Shown piece after piece: positions 1 to 4,701 of a DNA stretch of 26,792 nucleotides; within the stretch, counting starts at the first letter, position 1; each line of letters begins with the position of its first letter. Source of the DNA: a virus. Below the pieces are notes generated by a model. It saw only the letters and a program-made list of their open reading frames with translations. It had not been told where the DNA came from and did not search any database. Position numbers and translations under genes: made by a program. Where the stretch lies: IMG/VR virus record IMGVR_UViG_3300009182_000277, positions 1 through 26,792 of that record, one strand, 5' to 3'.

Positions 1-59
1 CATGCCCGGTTCAGATTACTTTGGAACTAACTACCAAACTGTCAGAATGCATTGGCAAG

Positions 60-701
60 CTATTCAGTGGAGTTAAAATACTTCTTAACATTCTGCCAAG
101 TATTTTCAACTGAACCAGTATTGATATCAAGGACCTGACAACTAACAGTAATACGAAAGCCAGGCCCTTGCACAACATGGTGTGGTAATGCAGTCATTAT
201 TAATGCACTGGGAACATCTGTGTTTACAGAATAAATTGGAGCAGGACATTGATCCCAGGTTCGCGTTCCTGCTTGCAACTCATCTATCCAAGTATATCGG
301 TAATCTAAAATTGGTTCACCACCTAAATAACTTGGGCGCCAATCTTCGTAGCCAGTACCATCATCTGCGTACCAATTAATTTGTCCCGGCGTTTCTGCAA
401 GTTCATAAAAACTTAGTCGTGTGTTTAGTCGCATTGCATCAACATGAATATTGTTATCTCTTGTTGATTTGTTTAATGCAAATGCTCCAAATGCCCCTGA
501 GCGTAGGCCAATTGGTTCTAAGAAGACGTCAACAGCTTCTTTTAATTCTATTGCTTCAATTGAGCTTGGTAAAGGAAACAGCCCCAATTGTTTACGTTGA
601 GACTGTTTTAATTTTAGTTCGTCTAGATAAAATTCTTTTAAAAAGTCTTTTAACTTGGTTGGTAGTGTCAATTGTAACGGAACAAAGAAATCAGTGTGCA
701 T
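60..701 (-). CDS. 2OG-Fe(II) dioxygenase-like protein (putative)
   Basis: 213-aa protein with the pattern of a double-stranded beta-helix oxygenase. An iron-binding HxD pair lies at H86 and D88 (in NIHVDAMR). A distal His (H174 or H175) and R183 lie in LPHHVVQGPGFRITVS, where the family places its third iron ligand and the 2-oxoglutarate-binding Arg. No signal peptide or membrane segment is visible. It starts 3 bases after the stop of the upstream gene, so it is probably the last gene of the four-gene run from 2174. T4-like phages often carry such oxygenases, but the substrate (protein, nucleic acid or small molecule) cannot be read from the sequence. The fold assignment rests only on residue spacing. 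It ends with TAG; I call nothing in the 59 bases beyond it. Confidence 0.6.
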   Translation of the reverse strand: MHTDFFVPLQLTLPTKLKDFLKEFYLDELKLKQSQRKQLGLFPLPSSIEAIELKEAVDVFLEPIGLRSGAFGAFALNKSTRDNNIHVDAMRLNTRLSFYELAETPGQINWYADDGTGYEDWRPSYLGGEPILDYRYTWIDELQAGTRTWDQCPAPIYSVNTDVPSALIMTALPHHVVQGPGFRITVSCQVLDINTGSVENTWQNVKKYFNSTE

Positions 702-704
702 CCA

Positions 705-1163
705 TTACTTATCTTGTTCCAGTACTAATTTACAAGTGGCCATAAACTCATCATATGCTGCTTTGACCATTGGATTCTCCAACAGCTTGGCTGCTTCTGC
801 TTCCATGGCCTTAATGCCTGCTTCAGTAACTTCCCTAGCACTGGGAATTTCAACGTAGTAACGATCATCACCAAACGACTCGGCCATGGCCCGCCAGGCC
901 GCCCTTTGTTTTTCGGTAATGGGCTTGTTATGTGGTCTCATTTCACTGGCTCGAACCATTGCAGAACTCATTGCATCTTCAGCATATCGACCTGCGGCAA
1001 TCATTGGCGCCAGTGATGGTTCAATGTTAAACCTGCGCGAGCTACCGCCAGGATAACACATCACAAGATGATTGCCCTTGGGAAAGCTATCCAGGTAAGT
1101 GCTGTCGTACTCTGCAACAGGCACATACCTGCGACCTACTTTTTCGTAATAGATTTTTTTCAT
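705..1163 (-). CDS. hypothetical protein
   Basis: 152-aa soluble protein that I do not recognise. The N-terminal half contains a short basic beta-type start (MKKIYYEKVGRRYVPVAEYD) and a Gly/Ser/Arg-rich stretch near residues 38-44. The C-terminal half is helical and Ala/Glu-rich (about residues 105-150). Its ATG overlaps the TGA of the kinase-like gene upstream (ATGA, 1160-1163), which indicates translational coupling within one operon read from 2174 to 60. No zinc-binding cysteines, P-loop or membrane segment are visible. The basic N-terminus could bind nucleic acid, but that is only a guess. Confidence 0.75.
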   Translation of the reverse strand: MKKIYYEKVGRRYVPVAEYDSTYLDSFPKGNHLVMCYPGGSSRRFNIEPSLAPMIAAGRYAEDAMSSAMVRASEMRPHNKPITEKQRAAWRAMAESFGDDRYYVEIPSAREVTEAGIKAMEAEAAKLLENPMVKAAYDEFMATCKLVLEQDK

Positions 1164-1630
1164 AACTTTGCCTTTACCAATAAAACTTGATCAAATCCTT
1201 CTGCTGTGGTTGGCATTTCAAATTTGTCAATCATGTCTTGCACAATTTCCTTTGGTATTTCTTTACCTGGCCGGGCCAGCATCTTGGCATGAAGTTCTGC
1301 AGAAGGTGTTTCAAACACCACAGCAATTTTGTAGTAGTTGGGCAACATGCGAATCTTTCTGGCACGAGTTGCTACAGTAGTACTGGTCTGATCCCAAATT
1401 ATAGTGTGACCAAGCTCACGTGCTCGAACAACTTGTTGGGTCATTAGATCAATTGCTGTGGGCATGTAATCCTTAAACACTTCTGTATAAGTCTTGCCTT
1501 GTGATCTGGCATAATCTTCTACAAACACATCTGTACTGACCACAGTCAACCCCAAAGCCCAGGGCTGATTTTTAATCCAAGTACTTTTGCCCGAACCCGG
1601 TACACCAACCAATACATACAGTTTAGTCAT
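1160..1630 (-). CDS. P-loop polynucleotide kinase-like protein
   Basis: 156-aa P-loop kinase resembling the N-terminal 5'-kinase domain of T4 polynucleotide kinase (PseT/Pnkp); it lacks the C-terminal phosphatase domain. The Walker A motif GVPGSGKST is at residues 9-17. VVSTDVFVEDYA follows where T4 Pnkp has its acceptor-binding Asp/Arg segment. IIWDQTSTTVATRARKIR matches the DxTN plus Arg-rich lid region. The expected role is phosphorylation of 5'-OH ends in RNA or DNA repair. The reading frame stays open up to 1819, but 1630 is preferred because the protein then begins directly at the conserved strand (MTKLYVLVGVPGSG). That start gives an 8-base overlap with the upstream gene, typical of this operon. 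Kinase fold is near certain; the substrate is inferred. Confidence 0.82.
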   Translation of the reverse strand: MTKLYVLVGVPGSGKSTWIKNQPWALGLTVVSTDVFVEDYARSQGKTYTEVFKDYMPTAIDLMTQQVVRARELGHTIIWDQTSTTVATRARKIRMLPNYYKIAVVFETPSAELHAKMLARPGKEIPKEIVQDMIDKFEMPTTAEGFDQVLLVKAKL

Positions 1631-2174
1631 TGCTGTTGAGTTTACGTGCCTGATATTCTGCTTCGTGTGTGTCACACAAGGTACGAATCCAACCGCCATC
1701 TCGACGTCGACCAATGGCACCACATTCTTCGCAGGCAACATCAGCCCATGATTCTGCCATACGTACCATGCCGCTGATCTCGTCATCGCCGCCGTCGTAG
1801 TAAAAACGCAAACCGCCAAATTTTTCTTTGATCTGTGCTACAACAACTTGTTGGACTTCTTTGGATACTTCAACACCATTTTCAAGTGTTTCTTGTGCTT
1901 TACTTTCATCCCAGTCGCTTGGCTCTGCAGCTTTGCCTTGATAAAACTTTACCAGTGCTTCATAACCACTTGTATATGCTGCATGCAGTTCAAGTTCGCG
2001 GTTGCGTTGCTTGTTTCGCCAGTCAATATGATGTTGAATGTTAGCACATAGACTTTCAATGATTGGCCACCAACCTTGACCCACTGCAAATCCGCCATAG
2101 GGATTTGCAAACATCTTTGGAAACTTTTCTTCCATGCGTTGAGCAAATGCTTCGTATTGATCTTCTGTATTCAT
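1623..2174 (-). CDS. hypothetical protein with C-terminal zinc-binding site
   Basis: 183 aa. The C-terminal part carries C148-x2-C151 and C167-x2-H170 (ACEECGAIGRRR, then TLCDTHEAEY), a plausible treble-clef or ribbon zinc site. It is preceded by IKEKFGGLRFYYDGG (about 115-129), a block I associate with a conserved phage and bacterial family of unknown function. The N-terminal 90 residues are aromatic-rich (FAVGQGWWPIIESLC) with no recognised domain. It is the first gene of a four-gene run (2174 to 60). Its promoter -10 element ends only 6 bases before the ATG, so the mRNA is probably leaderless. Function unknown; the zinc site suggests nucleic-acid or protein contact. Confidence 0.75.
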   Translation of the reverse strand: MNTEDQYEAFAQRMEEKFPKMFANPYGGFAVGQGWWPIIESLCANIQHHIDWRNKQRNRELELHAAYTSGYEALVKFYQGKAAEPSDWDESKAQETLENGVEVSKEVQQVVVAQIKEKFGGLRFYYDGGDDEISGMVRMAESWADVACEECGAIGRRRDGGWIRTLCDTHEAEYQARKLNSND

Positions 2175-2180
2175 AAAAGT

Positions 2181-2209
2181 ATTATAACACCTTTGTCAAT
2201 TAAGGTCAA
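2181..2209 (-). promoter_or_regulatory. sigma70-type early promoter, leaderless
   Basis: On the minus strand TTGACC (2209-2204), a 17-base spacer and TATAAT (2186-2181). The -10 is extended (TGTTATAAT). The ATG of the zinc-binding gene lies 6 bases after the -10, about where transcription should begin, so the transcript should have almost no 5' leader. Hexamers and spacing are read directly; activity is inferred. Confidence 0.72.
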
Positions 2210-2211
2210 GG

Positions 2212-2232
2212 AAAAAGGCTCATAGAGCCTTT
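2212..2232 (-). terminator. rho-independent terminator
   Basis: Minus-strand hairpin AAAGGCTC-TAT-GAGCCTTT (8-bp stem, 3-base loop, 2232-2214) ending in a run of five T (2216-2212). It lies 20 bases past the stop of the winged-helix gene and just upstream of the next promoter, so it separates two transcription units. Confidence 0.75.
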
Positions 2233-2251
2233 CTCTTGTAATCAATCTAAA

Positions 2252-2530
2252 TTAGATTGCAATGCCCATGCTCTGTGCTTTGTATGCTAAAGCAACCATC
2301 TTGCGGCTTGCTTGGCCGTGTTGGTATTCAGTAACACGAACACCGTTACCAGCAACACGTTGCTTGGCGTAAACTGCATAACCACGCTGACGAATCTGGC
2401 TGATTGTAGCTGTTGGGTTGGCAATACCAAAACGCTTGGCAATGGCAGCTTCTGTCAATGTTTCACCGTTCAATACAAGTGCTTGGAACAGTTTGTACTG
2501 TTTAGTGGTTTCATCAAATTTCTTCAACAT
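2252..2530 (-). CDS. small winged-helix / HTH DNA-binding protein
   Basis: 92 aa. Residues about 22-50 (NGETLTEAAIAKRFGIANPTA, then a second helix) form a helix-turn-helix-like segment. A basic beta-wing follows (GYAVYAKQRVAGNGVRVTEYQHG), giving a compact winged-helix architecture often seen as a small regulator in T4-like phages. A good ribosome-binding site (AAGGAAAC) precedes the ATG. It stands alone between its own promoter (2585-2613) and its own terminator (2212-2232), so it is a monocistronic and probably early-expressed unit. The DNA target is unknown; repression or activation of neighbouring early promoters is a guess. Confidence 0.75.
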   Translation of the reverse strand: MLKKFDETTKQYKLFQALVLNGETLTEAAIAKRFGIANPTATISQIRQRGYAVYAKQRVAGNGVRVTEYQHGQASRKMVALAYKAQSMGIAI

Positions 2531-2584
2531 TTTAAGTTTCCTTTTATATAAAATACACCTTGCTTATGCTTTGGTGGTATATTG

Positions 2585-2613
2585 ATTATAGCAAGTTTAA
2601 AGCAGAAAGTCTA
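2585..2613 (-). promoter_or_regulatory. sigma70-type promoter of the winged-helix gene
   Basis: Minus strand: TAGACT (2613-2608), 17-base spacer, TATAAT (2590-2585) with an extended -10 (TGCTATAAT). The -35 is weak and lies inside the 3' arm of the upstream hairpin. It gives a leader of roughly 45-50 bases with a clear Shine-Dalgarno sequence. Confidence 0.55.
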
Positions 2614-2637
2614 TATGGTTCTTCGCCATATAGACTT
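2607..2637 (-). terminator. 12-bp hairpin, probable terminator
   Basis: Perfect inverted repeat AAGTCTATATGG / CCATATAGACTT with a 7-base loop, just past the end of the 88-aa gene (2660). The following minus-strand bases (TCTGC) are not a good T-run, so termination would be weak. It may instead be a processing or mRNA-stabilising hairpin. Confidence 0.5.
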
Positions 2638-2659
2638 CTTTTGGTTAAACTACTTTATC

Positions 2660-2926
2660 TTATTTGGTATTGATAAATTCGTTTAGGACCTTGGCCTTCT
2701 TGATGATCTCTTCCTCGGTAGGGAAAGGTCGGAAGGCTGGTTGTGCTGGAACTGCTTCAACTGGTTGATCCACTGAGTGGGCTCGAATTTGAACAAGATT
2801 GACTTCTTGTTCCCATTGTGCCCGAAGCATGTCGCGATGCGCATGCCAATCTTGCTCTAGCATTTCTTTTGACATCTTGAGTAGTTCAAGACGAATTGTG
2901 TAGCCGTTTGTAGCTGGTATACTCAT
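2660..2926 (-). CDS. small hypothetical protein
   Basis: 88 aa: MSIPATNGYTIRLELLKMSK, then a charged helix and a Pro/Ala-rich segment (about 53-65: PVEAVPAQPAFRP), ending in a short helix. The pattern 'LELLKMSKEMLEQDW' recalls a small conserved protein of T4-like cyanophages with no known function. The frame is open to 2989, but 2926 is the start: AGGAGA lies 7 bases upstream, while no ribosome-binding site serves the longer form, which would also include the promoter leader. It is a single-gene unit with its own promoter, and a hairpin at each end. Confidence 0.72.
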   Translation of the reverse strand: MSIPATNGYTIRLELLKMSKEMLEQDWHAHRDMLRAQWEQEVNLVQIRAHSVDQPVEAVPAQPAFRPFPTEEEIIKKAKVLNEFINTK

Positions 2927-2977
2927 TTTAGTTCTCCTGTGTTTGAGTGTGTTGTAAAACTGTTGTCTTACATAGTA

Positions 2978-2986
2978 ATTATAACA
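2978..2986 (-). promoter_or_regulatory. extended -10 promoter (TGnTATAAT)
   Basis: Minus strand TGTTATAAT with TATAAT at 2983-2978. No convincing -35 at 16-18 bases. It lies between the terminator of the outer-membrane gene and the 88-aa gene, giving a leader of about 45 bases. Confidence 0.5.
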
Positions 2987-2999
2987 CACTTGTCATGAC

Positions 3000-3023
3000 A
3001 AAGCCACCAATTACGGTGGCTTT
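3000..3023 (-). terminator. hairpin terminator after the outer-membrane gene
   Basis: Minus-strand AAAGCCACC / GGTGGCTTT (9-bp stem, 6-base loop). It starts 22 bases past the stop at 3045. The T tail is short (TTTGTC), so efficiency is uncertain, but the position fits a transcription-unit boundary. Confidence 0.6.
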
Positions 3024-3044
3024 GGTAGACTAATTTACTCTAAA

Positions 3045-3608
3045 TTAGAAACTACGTGTGTAATTTACTGCAACAATATTCTGTTTAACATCACCACGAA
3101 CTTGGTCGTAACGTACACCAACTGAGTCTTGCTTGGTAACAGCATATGATACACCAGCGCGGATAGTCTGTGTTGTATCTTTGTTTACGTTAACATCTTC
3201 CAATGCTGTACGGAAGCGGTAACCAACTTTAGCTGTCAAACCGGTATTGCCAATAGGAGCTGTCAAGCCTGGTTCAACTGAGTAGTAGGCAAAATTACCT
3301 GTACCAGCTGTGCTGTATTTCTCGCCAACGGCAACAGTGGTATAACCACTAACTGGCCCAAACAATCCAACTTGACCTGTAACACCAACTTCTAAACGTG
3401 TTGATACTGCGTTAGTACCATCAGTTTGCGTAGTTGAAACTTGAGTATGAGCTGTAAAGTTCTGGTTAATTGAACCACGAGCTGTCATATTAAAGTTTTG
3501 TTGGTCTGCACTGCCTTGGCCGTTGATACTTTGACCTTCGATAGTTACTGAACCAGCAAATGCTGCGCCACTAGTTGCTAGGGCTAAAATTGCTAAGATT
3601 TTCTTCAT
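3045..3608 (-). CDS. outer-membrane beta-barrel protein with signal peptide
   Basis: 187 aa. The N-terminus is a Sec signal peptide: MKK, hydrophobic ILAILALATSGA and a likely cleavage after AFA (about residue 18). The mature part consists of alternating polar/hydrophobic strands with Gly/Thr/Tyr (ITARG-, RLEVGVTGQVG-, YTTVAVGEKY-, AKVGYRFRTAL-, IRAGVSYAV-, VGVRYDQV-like segments). It ends in a strand closing with Phe (IVAVNYTRSF), the signature recognised by the BAM machinery. An 8-strand barrel is plausible for the length. It stands alone, between its own extended -10 promoter and its own terminator, which looks like a moron-type accessory gene. Possible roles are altering the host surface to block superinfection, or nutrient or permeability effects; these are inference. 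A virion role is unlikely given the signal peptide. Confidence 0.8.
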   Translation of the reverse strand: MKKILAILALATSGAAFAGSVTIEGQSINGQGSADQQNFNMTARGSINQNFTAHTQVSTTQTDGTNAVSTRLEVGVTGQVGLFGPVSGYTTVAVGEKYSTAGTGNFAYYSVEPGLTAPIGNTGLTAKVGYRFRTALEDVNVNKDTTQTIRAGVSYAVTKQDSVGVRYDQVRGDVKQNIVAVNYTRSF

Positions 3609-3685
3609 ATAAATTTCCTTTTTAAAGACAACAAAAACTTGTTGCTGAAATAGTTATGCTGTCCGATTTAGCACTGCTTACCAAT

Positions 3686-3694
3686 ATTATACCA
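3686..3694 (-). promoter_or_regulatory. extended -10 promoter of the outer-membrane gene
   Basis: Minus strand TGGTATAAT (TATAAT at 3691-3686), directly after the tmRNA terminator T-run. No clear -35 is seen. The transcript would have a leader of about 70 bases ending in AAAGGAAA before the ATG at 3608. Confidence 0.55.
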
Positions 3695-3718
3695 AAAAGA
3701 AACCCGCCGAAGCGGGTT
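3694..3718 (-). terminator. rho-independent terminator of the tmRNA gene
   Basis: Minus strand AACCCGC-TTCG-GCGGGTT hairpin with a stable UUCG-type tetraloop, followed by TCTTTTT. It lies just past the coding piece of tmRNA. Confidence 0.85.
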
Positions 3719-3721
3719 CTG

Positions 3722-3898
3722 AATTTCTGTTACGAGGTATGTCTTACCCTAAGCGGAGTTTAGGCCACTAATGCGAACTGTGAGTCGTTTGCGTTTACTT
3801 TTTTGCTTCTTCGGCCGAGTTCCCCCAACCCTACGGTTTTCACATTACCGTGCTGTCCACTCTGTTACTTGTTGCCCTGTCGAAACCTGGTCATCCCC
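3722..3898 (-). ncRNA. ssrA: tmRNA coding piece (two-piece, permuted)
   Basis: The 5' part of the mature tmRNA lies downstream of its 3' part, as in permuted tmRNA. The piece begins GGGGATG (3898-3892), which pairs completely with CATCTCC of the acceptor piece (4010-4004), including the conserved G-U as third pair. The tmRNA consensus GGTTTCGACAGGG follows. The tag frame is at 3792-3760. After the tag, CCTAA/TTAGG and GGTA/TACC stems resemble the usual post-tag helices. The 3' boundary is approximate. Its role is rescue of stalled ribosomes with SmpB by trans-translation. Segment ACAGCA (3856-3851) is complementary to TGCTGT of the acceptor piece (4061-4056), a possible P2 helix. Confidence 0.88.
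3760..3792 (-). other. tmRNA proteolysis-tag reading frame
   Basis: Resume codon GCA at 3792-3790; the frame reads ANDSQFALVA then TAA (3762-3760). It is preceded by AAAAAAGTAAAC, similar to the segment upstream of resume codons. The AND start and ALVA end resemble betaproteobacterial tags of the ANDERFALAA type; V replaces the usual penultimate A. Confidence 0.87.
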
Positions 3899-3988
3899 AT
3901 CAGAAAGATTTTCATCTTCAAACCACTGCCAACTTAAACTATAGTTCCATAAATTTAATGGAGGAAAATAGTTGTCCCATTGTTCCAT
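3845..3988 (-). CDS. small Trp-rich ORF inside the tmRNA intervening segment
   Basis: 47-codon ORF beginning with ATG at 3988, preceded by AAAAGGATTTTC (a good AAGGA site, 6 bases of spacing). It reads MEQWDNYFPPLNLWNYSLSW and continues with an acidic part (FEDENLSDGDDQV). Five Trp (residues 4, 14, 20, 22, 44) and an acidic middle make it protein-like. It fills most of the segment between the two tmRNA pieces and runs 54 bases into the mature coding piece, ending at TAA 3847-3845. It could be a real small phage gene translated from the precursor, or a chance frame; no homologue is known to me. Confidence 0.4.
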   Translation of the reverse strand: MEQWDNYFPPLNLWNYSLSWQWFEDENLSDGDDQVSTGQQVTEWTAR

Positions 3989-3999
3989 GAAAATCCTTT

Positions 4000-4075
4000 T
4001 GGTGGAGATGGAGGGAATCGAACCCTCGTCCAGAACACTTTTTTCTTTGCTTCATACAGCAATAACTTACAGTAT
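4000..4075 (-). ncRNA. ssrA: tmRNA acceptor piece (two-piece, permuted)
   Basis: Minus strand ends with a T-arm (GAGGG-TTCGATT-CCCTC, 4027-4011), acceptor strand CATCTCC (4010-4004), discriminator A and an encoded CCA (4002-4000). The acceptor strand pairs only with GGGGATG at 3898-3892, downstream, which makes this a permuted tmRNA rather than a tRNA. The intervening segment (3999-3899) would be removed during maturation. The 5' boundary is estimated. The gene fills most of the 495-base gap between the flanking protein genes (3609-4103). Confidence 0.88.
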
Positions 4076-4076
4076 A

Positions 4077-4084
4077 TATTTATT
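4077..4084 (-). promoter_or_regulatory. possible late promoter box before tmRNA
   Basis: Minus strand AATAAATA, one base from the T4 late consensus TATAAATA, placed just before the acceptor piece. If used, transcription would start near 4071. The region is A/T-rich, so chance is possible. Confidence 0.4.
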
Positions 4085-4103
4085 TGATTGTGTTGTCAAG
4101 TGT

Positions 4104-4700
4104 TTATTTTTCACTTGCTACAAAGCGCAGGTCTCTGCTGATAGAACCTAATTCTTTTTTCATTTGCGGACCTGCTTTTTTAACGTCAGCTCTGGCAACA
4201 TGAGTGTCAGGTTCGTCTTGTGTTGTTACATTTACACCTTGATTGGTTTTTGTATCAAACCCGTGTATGTTGATATTCTTATAACGCTTTTCCAGCTCTT
4301 GCCATACACGATAGCCGCCTGTGCTTTGTTTGTTATCGCTTACTAAAGTTAAACCTTGATCTAGTATTAAGAAAGCATATAAGTCTGCGGCACGGTATTG
4401 ATTCTCAGGTCCTGAGTATGTTCCTTGAATCACAAGACTGTTTGGATTTGATACATATGGACGGCCAGTGGTAGCAAGTTGACAGGAACGTGTGTCTGTA
4501 TTGAATACATAATATGTATTTGAACCCCTGGATGCCCAGTTCCATAGTTCATAGCTGCTGGACATTTTGGCAACAAACTTACCCAAGTATTCTGATTCTT
4601 GTCCTGGGGGAATAGGTTTACCATTGTTGGGCATAACATCCAAGTGCTGGCGTTTGCTTTTAGAAACCGTTGGGACAGATGTAATCTCTTTAATTTTCAT
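4104..4700 (-). CDS. hypothetical protein of the tail-tip cluster
   Basis: 198 aa beginning MKIKEITSVPTVSKSKRQ. The middle (about residues 40-130) looks like one folded domain with many aromatic residues (YELWNWASRGSNTYYVFNTD). The C-terminus is charged and helical (ADVKKAGPQMKKELGS, then SRDLRFVASEK). The start at 4700 directly follows the upstream stop (4702), and the frame upstream of it translates the end of the neighbouring gene, so longer forms are rejected. No good ribosome-binding site is seen; expression is probably coupled. The MKIxEI start resembles that of other late genes in this window (16808, 17995, 13700). No known domain is recognised. Confidence 0.7.
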   Translation of the reverse strand: MKIKEITSVPTVSKSKRQHLDVMPNNGKPIPPGQESEYLGKFVAKMSSSYELWNWASRGSNTYYVFNTDTRSCQLATTGRPYVSNPNSLVIQGTYSGPENQYRAADLYAFLILDQGLTLVSDNKQSTGGYRVWQELEKRYKNINIHGFDTKTNQGVNVTTQDEPDTHVARADVKKAGPQMKKELGSISRDLRFVASEK

Positions 4701-4701
4701 A

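Noticed and set aside
1-59. Short ORF (MHSDSLVVSSKVI) and an ATG at the very edge on the minus strand
   Set aside because: Too short to support, and the edge ATG cannot be judged without the adjoining sequence.
1631-1819. N-terminal extension of the kinase-like protein (219 aa form)
   Set aside because: It lies wholly inside the zinc-binding gene, has no ribosome-binding site, and the conserved kinase fold begins at 1630.
2607-2637. Inverted repeat considered as a mobile-element end or CRISPR-like unit
   Set aside because: Single copy, sits between a stop codon and a promoter; a transcript-end hairpin explains it. No CRISPR array, IS element or other direct-repeat array was noticed in the window.
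4000-4030. T-arm and CCA end looked like a tRNA gene on the minus strand
   Set aside because: No anticodon arm or 5' acceptor strand lies upstream; the acceptor strand pairs with GGGGATG at 3898-3892 and the tag frame follows, so it is tmRNA.
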